A DNA stretch of 64,000 nt. It comes from Microbacteriaceae bacterium. GTDB lineage: Bacteria; Actinomycetota; Actinomycetes; Actinomycetales; Microbacteriaceae. Positions 7,557-15,894 of this stretch are shown here, piece by piece. A model generated the notes under the pieces. It saw only the letters and a list, made by a program, of their open reading frames with translations, did no database searches and was not told where the DNA came from. The stretch lies in NCBI GenBank assembly GCA_014377425.1, contig JACMPQ010000085.1, positions 1 to 64,000 of the forward strand. Direction: 5' to 3'. The position numbers and the translations under genes are program-made. Position 1 is the stretch's first letter. Each line of letters opens with the position of its first letter.

Positions 7557-8378
7557 TTACAGCTTCTTGCTTACCGCTGCGAGGATGCGCAGGATGCTGG
7601 TGAGGTCGTCGGCGGCGGCATCCGGTGTGGGCGGAGCGAAGCCGGTAATACCGACACCGGCCACCGGAAGCACGGCCCGGGCGGCGGCGATGAGGTGCAG
7701 CAGGGCAACGAGAGCGAGCCCAAACGGTTCGGCTGAGCCCACGCAGGAAAACTCGGCCGGGTCGAGAACATCGAGGTCAATGTGCAGATACACCGAACTC
7801 GCGCCGCTGGTTACGATTGCGGCGGTGAGGGTTTCCGGGGTGAGGATTTTGGGCGACAGGTGCGTGATGCCGGATGCCGAAATATACTCGCTCTCAGACT
7901 CGTCTAGTGCGCGCACTCCCGCCAAAATTACCCGATCGGCGGTGAGAGCCCGTGGCGGACGAATGCTCTCGGGGGCATCCCCGAGCAGGGTACGAAGCAC
8001 CATTCCGCCGAAGGAACCCGAGGGCGATGACGCTGGCGTGTTGAGGTCTCCGTGCGCGTCGAACCAGATCAGCACGAGGTCGTGGTTCGCGGCCGCATGT
8101 TGCACCGCGGCCAGCTCGACGCCGCAGTCGCCGCCGATCGTGACCGTGGTCTCCTCGGCGTCGTGAAGCGCGGCGAGCATCTCGTCACGCACGAATTGGA
8201 TCGAGCTCAATCGCAGAATTCCGCTGTCGAGTGCGGAACCGGCGCCGCTCGGTGGCGTGATCCTCAACGCGGAGCTCGGCAACTCAGCGCCAATGGCTGC
8301 AGCGCCGTCGATGAGACGCATGGCTCGGGATGATCCGGAGCCCTGCCACTGGGGAACAACGAGGTAGGTCACGGGCAC
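7557..8378 (-). CDS. Arginase/ureohydrolase family protein with Cys at a metal ligand
   Basis: 273 residues. The ureohydrolase metal motifs are present: GGDC near residue 98, WFDAHGDLN near 120, and HIDLDVLDP near 198. In arginases and agmatinases the first motif is GGDH, whose His binds one Mn; here it is Cys, as in a subset of actinobacterial family members. The aspartates and His of the other two motifs are intact. Substrate (arginine, agmatine, formiminoglutamate or another guanidino compound) cannot be assigned. GTG start. The 127-base gap to the next gene holds a tandem repeat. Confidence 0.8.
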   Translation of the reverse strand: MPVTYLVVPQWQGSGSSRAMRLIDGAAAIGAELPSSALRITPPSGAGSALDSGILRLSSIQFVRDEMLAALHDAEETTVTIGGDCGVELAAVQHAAANHDLVLIWFDAHGDLNTPASSPSGSFGGMVLRTLLGDAPESIRPPRALTADRVILAGVRALDESESEYISASGITHLSPKILTPETLTAAIVTSGASSVYLHIDLDVLDPAEFSCVGSAEPFGLALVALLHLIAAARAVLPVAGVGITGFAPPTPDAAADDLTSILRILAAVSKKL

Positions 8379-8414
8379 TCACTAAGTTTGGCACGCGCTG
8401 TGCCTGCCGCGGCT

Positions 8415-8476
8415 GGAAGCGCTGGGTCTGCTGGAAGTGCTGGGTCTGCGGGAAGCGCTGGGTCTGCTGGAAGCAC
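8415..8476. repeat. 18-bp tandem repeat, 3.4 copies
   Basis: Units at 8415-8432, 8433-8450 and 8451-8468 (ggaagcgctgggtctgct, two substitutions in the second copy) plus a partial fourth. They occupy the intergenic space between the NADP oxidoreductase-like gene and the arginase-like gene. Confidence 0.85.
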
Positions 8477-8505
8477 AACCCGACTGAAACCCGGGGCCCG
8501 CGATA

Positions 8506-9165
8506 TTATTCGGATGCCGGGCTGTTTTTATCCCGGGTTGCGCGGGCCACATTTGACCGCAGTTCTTCCTCGTTTTGTGGAACACCGTAGGCGGGCTGAT
8601 CACGCTCGATTCGCCAGCTCTCGCTCAGCGGCCCGACATCCACGGTGTCAAAGCCCAACTCGTCGTAAAATTCCGCGACCAGATTCTTGGCATCGGGATT
8701 GTCACCGGCGAGTCCGAGGGCCCGGCGATTCGGGGTATTCGCGGGCCGACCATCACGGGTAATGTCGGCCGCCCCCACGTGGTTGAAGCCCTTAATCACG
8801 GTGCTGGTCGGCAGGTGGGACTGCAGCAGTTCGGTGACGGTGGCGAGCTCGTTGTCGAGTTCGGAGATGTGCCCGTCACGTTCGGGATAGTAGTTATTGG
8901 TGTCGATGACGAGCTTGCCGGCGAGTGGTTCGACGGGTACCTGGGCGATGTTCTTCAGTGGAATGGTGACCACGGCAAAATCGCCGAGAGCGGCTGCCTC
9001 TGCGGCGCTGGCCGCTCGGGCCTTCGAGCCGAGGTCGGCGATGAGGTCGGTGAGGGTCTCTGGGCCTCGGGAGTTGCTGATTACGACGTCGTAGCCGACG
9101 GCGATTGCGGCACGGGCGAGTTGGCTGCCTATGTTTCCGGCGCCGATGATTGCGATGGTTGTCAT
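8506..9165 (-). CDS. NADPH-dependent F420 reductase-like NADP-binding protein
   Basis: 219 residues. The N-terminal Rossmann motif IIGAGNIGSQLARAA and the following SNSRGPETL (a phosphate-binding loop typical of NADP specificity) match the F420-dependent NADP oxidoreductase-like family. Later blocks include VIDTNNYYPERDG and KGFNHVGA. Members transfer hydride between NADP and F420 or act on unknown substrates; true F420 use is not shown by sequence. The ATG lies five bases after the stop of glycerate kinase, so the two genes form an operon. Confidence 0.8.
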   Translation of the reverse strand: MTTIAIIGAGNIGSQLARAAIAVGYDVVISNSRGPETLTDLIADLGSKARAASAAEAAALGDFAVVTIPLKNIAQVPVEPLAGKLVIDTNNYYPERDGHISELDNELATVTELLQSHLPTSTVIKGFNHVGAADITRDGRPANTPNRRALGLAGDNPDAKNLVAEFYDELGFDTVDVGPLSESWRIERDQPAYGVPQNEEELRSNVARATRDKNSPASE

Positions 9166-9170
9166 GGCAT

Positions 9171-10313
9171 TCAGACTAGTTTCTGTTGCTGCGCGAGCAT
9201 CCGAGCCGCCATTTTTAGGTATGGCCGGGGATTGGCCAGGGCCTCCTCGACGGAACCTGCGAGCTGGGAGAGGGAGAGCGCTGTGGCCGGGGAAGCACGT
9301 TTGAGTTGCCCGGTATTGAAAGCGATTTGCCCAGCAATCAGCGCGACCGGCACGGCGTGTCTCTGCGCCAGTGTCAGGACATTTCCGACGACCTTGCCGT
9401 GCAGAGAACTCTCGTCGAAGCGGCCCTCGCCGGTGATAATCAGCTGCGCCCGGGTCAGAGCGCGGGGGAGCCCGCTGAGTTGAGCAAGAAATTCGGCACC
9501 CGGGATGATGCCGGCATCCCAGAGCGCAGCAAAACCCCAGGCTGTTCCGCCCGCCGCGCCCGCACCCGGTGTTTCGGGGTCTATCGGAGTTTCGAGTGTC
9601 TGGGAAAAGCGGCGTAGCCCGGAATCGAGCAGCAGTACCTCGGCCGAACTCGCACCCTTTTGCGGTGCGAAAGTGAGGGCTGCGCCACTTTGGCCATAAA
9701 GCACAGACACGACATCGGTGAGGAGAAAGACGCCTCCGGGCGGAGGCGGGCGCATTTTCGAGCGGTCAGCCCGGGAAAGCTGGTTAAGCGCCCCACCGCC
9801 ATCAGCCAGTGCTCGGCCGGCGGAGTCGAAAAGTCGCAGCCCGAGCGCACACAGCGCACCAGCGCCAGCGTCGGTCGAGGCCGATCCGCCAAGGCCGATC
9901 AGTAGCTTCTGGGCGCCGGCATCGAGGGCGTGCCCGATGACTTCGCCGAGGCCGCGGGTGGATGCGCCGCAGGCATCCGGCAACCGCATGAGCGGGAGAC
10001 CACTGCACTGAGCGAGTTCGACCACTGCGGTGCCATCGGGCAGCAGAAGCCATTGGCCGCGTGTCGGTCGACCGTCGGGGCCGGTCACCTCGCCGGCGTC
10101 GCGACGACGTGCGCCGGCAATAGAGAGCTCGATCGCGTCGAGGGTACCCTCACCGCCGTCGGCCTGCGGAACCAGCACCAGCTCGTCGCCTGGCAAAATC
10201 TCGCGCCAGCCGGCGGCGATTTCCGCAGCGACGGCTGACGCCGAGAGGGAGGATTTGAAGGAATCCGGGGCGATCACCACCGTGCGGCGCGGGGCCAAGG
10301 TAGGGGGGGTCAT
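9171..10313 (-). CDS. Glycerate kinase (GlxK/GarK family)
   Basis: 380 residues, the family's usual length. Conserved blocks are APDSFKSSLSA near residue 15, ADGGEGTLDA near 50, LIGLGGSASTDAGAGALCALG near 137 and GEGRFDESSLHGKV near 290. The enzyme phosphorylates D-glycerate with ATP to 2- or 3-phosphoglycerate, feeding glyoxylate or glycerate breakdown products into glycolysis. It is read together with the NADP-binding oxidoreductase downstream (five-base gap), which could supply or remove a related hydroxyacid; that link is inference. Confidence 0.9.
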   Translation of the reverse strand: MTPPTLAPRRTVVIAPDSFKSSLSASAVAAEIAAGWREILPGDELVLVPQADGGEGTLDAIELSIAGARRRDAGEVTGPDGRPTRGQWLLLPDGTAVVELAQCSGLPLMRLPDACGASTRGLGEVIGHALDAGAQKLLIGLGGSASTDAGAGALCALGLRLFDSAGRALADGGGALNQLSRADRSKMRPPPPGGVFLLTDVVSVLYGQSGAALTFAPQKGASSAEVLLLDSGLRRFSQTLETPIDPETPGAGAAGGTAWGFAALWDAGIIPGAEFLAQLSGLPRALTRAQLIITGEGRFDESSLHGKVVGNVLTLAQRHAVPVALIAGQIAFNTGQLKRASPATALSLSQLAGSVEEALANPRPYLKMAARMLAQQQKLV

Positions 10314-10349
10314 TTCGGAAGCACAGCGTTCAATCCCCCAGCACAGCGG

Positions 10350-10760
10350 TCATTCCAGCAGCAACAGGATCAGCTGAATCAGGACCGCCAAGATACCGAT
10401 TGCCATCAGCATGATTCCGGTAACGCGAAACACCCGGCCGTCGGTAGAGGGATGATCGAGGCGACCGTTTTCGGAATTGCGCGGGTCGAAGAAAACGGTG
10501 ACCTCATCGCCGATGGTGTGATCAGCGGCATCCGCCAGGGGAATCGGCGCCGACTGCAGTTCTCGGTCGAGATCGAGCCAACGAATCCAGGGATGTGCTG
10601 TCCCCGCAGGTGAGGCGATGACCACCCCGCAGGTCTCCTCAAAACGCTTGGCCCAGGCACGGCGGGCCAGCCCGATCAGGAGCAGCACACTCCCGGGCAC
10701 CAGCGCCAACCAGGTGAGCAGCTCCAACGCGAGCGAGATGGCGTCCGACGGAGTGAGCAC
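10350..10760 (-). CDS. DUF3592-like small membrane protein
   Basis: 136 residues from GTG at 10760. One or two N-terminal hydrophobic stretches (about residues 8-32), a central soluble part with DEVTVFFDPRNSENGRLD, and a C-terminal membrane helix (about 112-134). This two-helix sandwich with a VxVxYDPxNP-like block resembles DUF3592 proteins, whose function is unknown. A longer reading from TTG at 10847 exists, but a TACTAT box exactly six bases before 10760 argues for the shorter, leaderless form. Confidence 0.6.
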   Translation of the reverse strand: MLTPSDAISLALELLTWLALVPGSVLLLIGLARRAWAKRFEETCGVVIASPAGTAHPWIRWLDLDRELQSAPIPLADAADHTIGDEVTVFFDPRNSENGRLDHPSTDGRVFRVTGIMLMAIGILAVLIQLILLLLE

Positions 10761-10766
10761 CCTTCG

Positions 10767-10772
10767 ATAGTA
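10767..10772 (-). promoter_or_regulatory. Predicted -10 box, leaderless DUF3592-like gene
   Basis: TACTAT on the minus strand, six bases before the GTG at 10760. Confidence 0.45.
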
Positions 10773-11008
10773 GGAGAGCTTCAGCGGCCACGCACACAGA
10801 CCGGCGTCATCCGTGCGGTGTTGCACAGCGTTTTCGGGCGATGACAACCCTGGTCGAATTCCTCGGTCGTGCAGTGCGGTCAGGCCAGGTCGAAGGCTAG
10901 CGTCGCTGCGAAAAAAGTTTTTTGAGGAACTGCGTAATGAGATTGAGGATTTGGACTCTTATAACTGAGGCCACTTCTGGACTTCACGCTACCTAAGGAA
11001 AATCACGC

Positions 11009-11683
11009 ATGGTCGATAGCCCAGCCCCCGCCCTTCCCCGCCACCAACCGGTGCGTTCCCGCGCAACCTCAACCCTCGACGCGCTGCTGAAAAGCGCCGC
11101 GCTGATCGTGCACTCGGTCGGGGCGGAACGTTTGACTTCGGAACTGGTGGGCATCGGATCCGGGTACTCCATCGGCACCGTATATCGCTACTTTCTAAAT
11201 CGACTGCACATTCTTGACGCGCTGAGCCAGCAGAACATGGACCGTTTTGTGAAGGATTGCCTGCCGAGCATCACCCCCCGACGCCATTCCACTTGGCTGG
11301 ATGCCTTCACAAGCGTGCTCGACTACTTTGAGCTTGAATTCGCGACCCGGCCGGGGTTTCGCTCCATCCGTTTCGGCGATCACCTCGACAGCCGCATTGG
11401 CGCTCGGAATCAAACGAACATTGCCCGAGCGGCGTCGATTTTTGCCTCCACCCTGGGAGATAACTACCCCGCGATTGTGGGAACCGCAGTGTTGGAGCGA
11501 ATCGAAGTAGCCCTACTGATCCACGACTCGCTGCTTGCCCGAGCGTTTGCGCATTCTGATCTGGGTGACACCCGGCTGATCGCCGATTCTCGCCAGGTGG
11601 CTATCAGCTACCTCACGGCACTAGACCCGACGTGGCTGGCGCCCGGTTCGACGGCACCGAAGGAGCCCTTAGCTAGCTCATAG
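11009..11683 (+). CDS. TetR family transcriptional regulator
   Basis: 224 residues. The N-terminal helix-turn-helix (about residues 20-65) ends in SIGTVYRYFLNRLHILDAL, the TetR recognition-helix hallmark; the preceding SELVGIGSGY is somewhat unusual where most members have a GVS-type turn. The C-terminal ligand and dimer domain shows no family-specific motif. ATG preceded by AAGGAAA. Target and ligand are unknown; candidates are the divergent upstream gene or the downstream secreted hydrolase region. Confidence 0.85.
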   Translation: MVDSPAPALPRHQPVRSRATSTLDALLKSAALIVHSVGAERLTSELVGIGSGYSIGTVYRYFLNRLHILDALSQQNMDRFVKDCLPSITPRRHSTWLDAFTSVLDYFELEFATRPGFRSIRFGDHLDSRIGARNQTNIARAASIFASTLGDNYPAIVGTAVLERIEVALLIHDSLLARAFAHSDLGDTRLIADSRQVAISYLTALDPTWLAPGSTAPKEPLASS

Positions 11684-11738
11684 CTTCTTCTTAGTCAGCA
11701 CCAAATCACCGCAACCTCAATGGAATTTCGATCGAGCT

Positions 11739-12251
11739 CGCACCATCCAGCTCGTCGCGGTGCTTGTTGTAACCGTGTCTGCGGCGGGCGTGGCAGGGCT
11801 GTTCGCCGTCGATTCCGCGATTGCGGCCACGGAACACGCCTCCCGCTCGCTGATGGCCACGACCCGGGCGTCGGTGGCGGTTCCGTCACCTTCGGGGTCG
11901 CTCCGTCTGCGCCGGTGGCAGCACCAGATACCTCGGCGGGGGAGGCCGCGGGTGGCAGCTACTGTGATGTTTTGCAACCGCTCTCGGGTCACCCCGAACT
12001 TATGCAGGGCGACGACGTACACCCGACACCCGTCGCCGCGAAAACACCGTGAGTGAAACAAGCTGCGTCGGGAATCGACGGGCAGAACCAAATTCGCCGC
12101 CGATTTAGCCACCTCAACTCCGCTGCGGGTTTCTGCCGCGGTGTCCCACACCCCGCAACTGATTGCGGCATCGGCCGCGGTGGGCGATAAAATTCGCCTA
12201 GCGGATGCAGAGCTTGCGTCGATGACTGCGAGAGTGCCGCCGCCGCCGTAA
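11739..12251 (+). pseudogene. Frameshifted gene for a small membrane-anchored secreted protein
   Basis: The reading frame is broken but coding character persists. In one frame (11739 to about 11900) there is a signal-anchor-like stretch (IQLVAVLVVTVSAAGVAGLF) followed by an Ala/Thr/Ser-rich part. The signal then moves to another frame (about 11870-12049) with GGSYCDVLQPLSGHPELM, and returns to the first frame (about 12075-12251) with STGRTKFAADLATSTP and an Ala-rich helix ending at a TAA at 12249-12251. No single frame is open throughout. At least two compensating indels are inferred. It could also be explained by sequencing error. Fills most of the 634-base gap between TetR and the hydrolase. 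Confidence 0.55.
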
Positions 12252-12317
12252 CGCCTGTTCCGCAGCCACCCCGCCGGACCGCGGGAATGGGTCCGAACTC
12301 CTACTGCAAGGTCATCA

Positions 12318-13862
12318 GTGCCCAATTTGCTTTTCACAACCCCAAGGCTTTCAACGCTTACACGGTTTCTCGCCCTGGCACTGGGGATTTCCCTTGCTCT
12401 CACCGGATGTTCCGCTCCTGTGCTGCCCGCCATCGATGTGAAGTATGCGAAATATTACGAACAAGTCGTTGTCTGGACCGCCTGCGGAACCGGGTTGCGT
12501 TGCACGACGGCGATGGCACCCCTCGATTGGAATCAGCCGCAGGGCGTCACCATCACACTGGCGCTGGTGAAGCGTCAAGCACTCGGGACCAGAAGGGGAT
12601 CGATTCTGGTCAACCCCGGTGGCCCGGGCGAATCCGGGGTGGCAATGATTACCGACTCCGTCGATGCCGTCGACGCGACCCTCAGAAAGAACTTCGACAT
12701 CGTTGGATTCGATCCGCGCGGAGTGGGTAAATCCACGCCGGTAAGTTGCTTCACCGCGGCAGAGAAGGACCGCTACCTCTACGGGATCGTTCCGGGCGAC
12801 ATCGGTTCGGACCAGTGGATCGACGGGAAAACCATTGTGGAGCAGTCCTATGCCGCTGCCTGCGCAAAAAATACCGGCCCATTACTGGCTCACGTCGACA
12901 CGCAAAGCGCCGCCCGAGATCTCGATGTGCTTCGAGCAATACTCGGTGAGACCAGACTGAATTATTTGGGCTATTCCTACGGCACGTTTTTGGGAACGGT
13001 GTACGCGGGGCTGTTCCCGCAGCGGGTCGGAAGAATGGTTTTCGACGGAATCGACAACCCGTGGGCGTCGGCCGCGGCCGACGGAAAGGGCGAGGCTGCG
13101 CCATCCGATTCCTTCGAATCTGCACTGCACGCTTTTCTAGCCAGCTGTGTGTCGGGCTCCACGGAGGCGGTCGCAGACCAGAGCTGCGCCTACCGCGGCT
13201 CGGCGGACTCCGCGATGACCGCGGTCGCAGCCCTCTTAAGCTCAGTGTCCAAGACACCGCTGAAGAATGTCGACGACAGAATGCTGGGGGGCTCAACCCT
13301 GTACACCGCGATCACCAATCATCTCTACAGCCTCGGAGCGTGGCCCGACCTAAACATCATGTTGCGGGACGTGCAGGCGGGCGATCCACACACCGCCTTT
13401 GAGTCGGCGGACAGCGCGAACGGTCGCGGCGGTGATGGCGGCTACGAAGGCAACAGCAGCGATGCGTTTCGTGCGATCAACTGTCTAGACGGCACCGCTG
13501 GTGGTGACCCATTGGCGATGAAGGAGCAGGCGGCAGAACTCGTGAAGGGGGCGCCGGTCTTTGGAATTTATGAGGCCTACGGCGCACTGGATTGTTCATC
13601 GTGGAGCGCAGCAGCGAAGCCGATGATGGATCCGGTGACCGCCGAGGGGGCGGCCCCAATTTTGCTCTTGGGCACCACCAACGATCCGGCCACTCCCTAC
13701 GAGGATGCCCAAGCGCTTGCCGAGCAATTGAGCGACGGCCACCTCGTGACCTACACGGGGGAGGGGCACACCGCCTACAACCTCGGCAACTCCTGCGTTG
13801 ATAATGCCGTCGATCGCTATTTTGTGTCCGGAACCGTTCCCGACTCCGATCCCAAATGTTGA
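12318..13862 (+). CDS. Secreted alpha/beta-hydrolase lipoprotein, TAP-like peptidase
   Basis: 514 residues. N-terminal signal peptide with lipobox LALTGC (Cys near residue 31), so probably lipid-anchored outside the cell. The S33/tripeptidyl aminopeptidase-type hydrolase fold follows: oxyanion region NPGGPGESG near 97, nucleophile elbow GYSYGT near 221, acid Asp in TTNDPATPY near 457, and His in GEGHTAY near 484, followed by the CVDNAVDRYF segment of the TAP C-terminal domain. The likely role is trimming N-terminal peptides for uptake. GTG start with AAGG upstream. A perfect hairpin follows the stop. Confidence 0.85.
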   Translation: MPNLLFTTPRLSTLTRFLALALGISLALTGCSAPVLPAIDVKYAKYYEQVVVWTACGTGLRCTTAMAPLDWNQPQGVTITLALVKRQALGTRRGSILVNPGGPGESGVAMITDSVDAVDATLRKNFDIVGFDPRGVGKSTPVSCFTAAEKDRYLYGIVPGDIGSDQWIDGKTIVEQSYAAACAKNTGPLLAHVDTQSAARDLDVLRAILGETRLNYLGYSYGTFLGTVYAGLFPQRVGRMVFDGIDNPWASAAADGKGEAAPSDSFESALHAFLASCVSGSTEAVADQSCAYRGSADSAMTAVAALLSSVSKTPLKNVDDRMLGGSTLYTAITNHLYSLGAWPDLNIMLRDVQAGDPHTAFESADSANGRGGDGGYEGNSSDAFRAINCLDGTAGGDPLAMKEQAAELVKGAPVFGIYEAYGALDCSSWSAAAKPMMDPVTAEGAAPILLLGTTNDPATPYEDAQALAEQLSDGHLVTYTGEGHTAYNLGNSCVDNAVDRYFVSGTVPDSDPKC

Positions 13863-13872
13863 CCTGAAACGC

Positions 13873-13904
13873 GATAAGCCAACCCGCGCACGGGTTGGCT
13901 TATC
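13873..13904. terminator. Perfect 14-bp inverted repeat, likely bidirectional terminator
   Basis: gataagccaacccg, a four-base loop (cgca), then the exact complement, ten bases after the hydrolase stop. No T-tract follows on either side, so termination may rely on the hairpin alone. It separates the plus-strand hydrolase from the minus-strand permease remnant. Confidence 0.65.
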
Positions 13905-13921
13905 GGTAGGCGGGGTGACGG

Positions 13922-14046
13922 TTAGGCCTGCTTGCGGCTGGCCCGCCGGTCGGTCATCACCGCGGTACCGATGACGAACCCGATGACGACGGGCTGCAGG
14001 ATGCGCGACACGTTGAGCAGCGACATCCCGTTGTTGAGAACCGGGC
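13922..14046 (-). pseudogene. C-terminal remnant of sugar ABC transporter permease
   Basis: On the minus strand, directly after the TAG of the alcohol dehydrogenase and in the same frame, about 40 codons read VLNNGMSLLNVSRILQPVV, then IGFVIGTAVMTDRR and a basic tail ending KQA-stop. This matches the last membrane helix and tail of RbsC/XylH-type sugar permeases (the pattern LxNGMsLLnVs ... GxVixxAVmxD). There is no start or upstream portion, so the rest was lost. The dehydrogenase gene now abuts it, suggesting a deletion or replacement event. The identification rests on a short segment. Confidence 0.6.
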
Positions 14047-14047
14047 G

Positions 14048-15106
14048 CTACTTGAGTGTTGCGACGTCGATCACGAAGCGGTAGCGAACGTCGGAGCTAA
14101 GCACACGCTCGTAGGCGGCGTTGATGCCATCGGCCGAAATGACTTCAACCTCAGGGGCGATGTTGTGCTCGGCGCAGAAATCGAGCATCTCCTGCGTTTC
14201 GCGGATGCCGCCGATGGTGGATCCGGCAAAGGATCGGCGATTGGTGAACAGGGTGAACACGTGCAGGGGGAGCGCCTCGGGCGGTGCCCCAACGTTCACC
14301 ATGGTGCCGTCGAGGGCCAGCATCGACAGGTAGGAGTCGAGTTCGAGCTTGGCGCTCACGGTATTGATGATCAGGTCAAAAGTATTTGCGAGGGTCGTGA
14401 AGGTTTCACTGTCGCTTGTGGCGTAGTAGTGATCCGCTCCGAAGCGCAGGCCGTCATCGCGCTTGCTCAGCGACTGTGAAAGCACGGTAACCTCCGCGCC
14501 CATCGCGTGAGCGATTTTGACCGCCATGTGGCCGAGCCCGCCCATGCCCACCACCGCGACCTTCTTTCCCGGGCCGGCGTTCCAGTGGGCCAGAGGGGAG
14601 TAGGTCGTGATGCCGGCGCAGAGAAGCGGTGCGGCCGCCTCGTAGGGGATGTTCTCGGGCACTTTCAGCACGAAGTGCTCGACCACAACGATGTGCGTTG
14701 AGTACCCGCCCTGGGTGATCGTGCCGTCTTGATCGGTAGCGGCATAGGTGCCGGTATTGCCCTTCAGGCAGTACTGCTCAACCCCGGCAAGGCAGTTGGC
14801 GCATGCTCCGCAGGAGTTCACCATGCAACCAACCCCCACCCGGTCACCGACGCGGTGCAACGTCACCTCGGTGCCCACCTCGGTGACAACTCCGACAATT
14901 TCGTGGCCCACCGTGAGCGGGTACGGCATCGGGCCCCATTCGCCGCGCACGGTGTGGATGTCGGAATGGCAGATTCCGGAGTAGGCGATTTCGATCAGCA
15001 CATCGTGGGCACCGACGGCGCGCCGTTCAATGGTGGTGCGAACGAGCGGTTCGGTGGCGGAGGTCGCGGCGTAGGCGTTGACGGTGGTCGTGTTCACGGT
15101 TGACAA
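14048..15106 (-). CDS. Zinc-dependent NAD(P) alcohol dehydrogenase (CAD/YahK-like)
   Basis: 352 residues from TTG at 15106, chosen because GGAG lies at the right distance and the length then matches the family; a longer open frame upstream lacks conservation. GICHSDIH and VGHEIVGVV near residue 40 hold catalytic zinc ligands, [15 protein letters not shown] near 95 holds the four structural-zinc cysteines, and [15 protein letters not shown] near 177 is the cofactor fold. Members of this cinnamyl alcohol dehydrogenase-like group reduce many aldehydes, usually with NADPH. A truncated sugar permease follows the stop immediately. Confidence 0.88.
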   Translation of the reverse strand: MSTVNTTTVNAYAATSATEPLVRTTIERRAVGAHDVLIEIAYSGICHSDIHTVRGEWGPMPYPLTVGHEIVGVVTEVGTEVTLHRVGDRVGVGCMVNSCGACANCLAGVEQYCLKGNTGTYAATDQDGTITQGGYSTHIVVVEHFVLKVPENIPYEAAAPLLCAGITTYSPLAHWNAGPGKKVAVVGMGGLGHMAVKIAHAMGAEVTVLSQSLSKRDDGLRFGADHYYATSDSETFTTLANTFDLIINTVSAKLELDSYLSMLALDGTMVNVGAPPEALPLHVFTLFTNRRSFAGSTIGGIRETQEMLDFCAEHNIAPEVEVISADGINAAYERVLSSDVRYRFVIDVATLK

Positions 15107-15306
15107 GAAAACTCCAGTTTCGTTTTGTCGGTGTGGTTTGCAGCGTAATGCGGCTTCCGGCGGCACGACTCTGGGCTCGCGATCGGTTCGGTTCCAGTCA
15201 AGCTCAGTTTTTCGTCGACGCTGACCATTAGGGCGCACACCATCGCAGCTTTGACGAGTCCCGGCTGCGGTGCATCGGTGCCTCAGGCAGTCGAATCGGT
15301 GACAGC

Positions 15307-15732
15307 ATGATTCAGATGACCGACCTGATGGCGCGCAATTCACTGTTCGACCGGGGAATCGCCCTCGGCCTCACCTGGACGCGGGGTGAGACTCCCGGCG
15401 GTCGACCTACCATTTACTTGCCACTGCGCGACCCACTGGCGTTGCGGGCCTCGCTTTACCCCTTTTCCCACAACTGGATGCTCAGTTGGACCTCGCCCAT
15501 GCACGGCACCGAGACGATCAAAGTCGACAAACTCGGGCGAGATTTGCGAGTGGTGCTTCAGGCCTTGGGAGCCGCAATTGTGCTCGTAATCGATCGATCG
15601 GTCGACTCGGAGCCGACATCCGCTCTGCAAATCATCGGTTTTCTCGGGGCACTGGGAGTAGCTCTCGAGGATGACGCGATATTGGCCACAGCGGTGGCAG
15701 GGAGACAGCGCGCGCAAAACCGCGTGGGGTGA
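15307..15732 (+). CDS. Conserved-type hypothetical protein
   Basis: 141 residues, not recognised. The central part (about residues 30-75) is rich in aromatic residues ([19 protein letters not shown]) followed by a predicted strand-helix ([26 protein letters not shown]). The C-terminal third is hydrophobic but has no clear membrane helix. No signal peptide. ATG at 15307 is weakly supported by GGTGA; an ATG at 15316 is an alternative. The stop lies three bases from the 3' end of the convergent tRNA-Arg. Confidence 0.6.
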   Translation: MIQMTDLMARNSLFDRGIALGLTWTRGETPGGRPTIYLPLRDPLALRASLYPFSHNWMLSWTSPMHGTETIKVDKLGRDLRVVLQALGAAIVLVIDRSVDSEPTSALQIIGFLGALGVALEDDAILATAVAGRQRAQNRVG

Positions 15733-15735
15733 ATG

Positions 15736-15810
15736 CGTGGTGCCCCCAGGCAGATTCGAACTGCCGCCACCGCCTCCGGAGGGCGGTGCTCTATCCCCTG
15801 AGCTATGGGG
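15736..15810 (-). tRNA. tRNA-Arg (anticodon CCG)
   Basis: Reads GCCCCCATAGCTCAGGGGAT from 15810 downward. Acceptor stem gccccca/tgggggc, D arm with AGCTCAG, anticodon stem ccgcc/ggcgg around loop CTCCGGA (anticodon CCG, decoding CGG), T arm with GTTCGAATC, and an encoded CCA at the 3' end (15738-15736). No repeat of the 3' end is seen nearby, so there is no sign of integration at this tRNA. Confidence 0.95.
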
Positions 15811-15882
15811 GCCCAAGTGCCTTCCTACGCTATCAGGGTGTCGAGGTGGTGACGTGCGCGGCGCTCTGTCACCCGCGCTCAA

Positions 15883-15888
15883 TAGGGT
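15883..15888 (+). promoter_or_regulatory. Predicted -10 box, leaderless PdxH-like gene
   Basis: TAGGGT, ending six bases before the ATG at 15895. The same hexamer and spacing occur before the MshA-like gene. Confidence 0.45.
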
Positions 15889-15894
15889 GTGGGC

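Noticed and set aside
11717-12433. Minus-strand open frame of 238 codons
   Set aside because: Arg/Thr/Ser-rich with no motif; it runs antisense to the frameshifted plus-strand gene, which has a signal-anchor and is the better reading.
15736-15810. tRNA-Arg as an integration site
   Set aside because: No duplicated 3' tRNA end and no integrase gene nearby.
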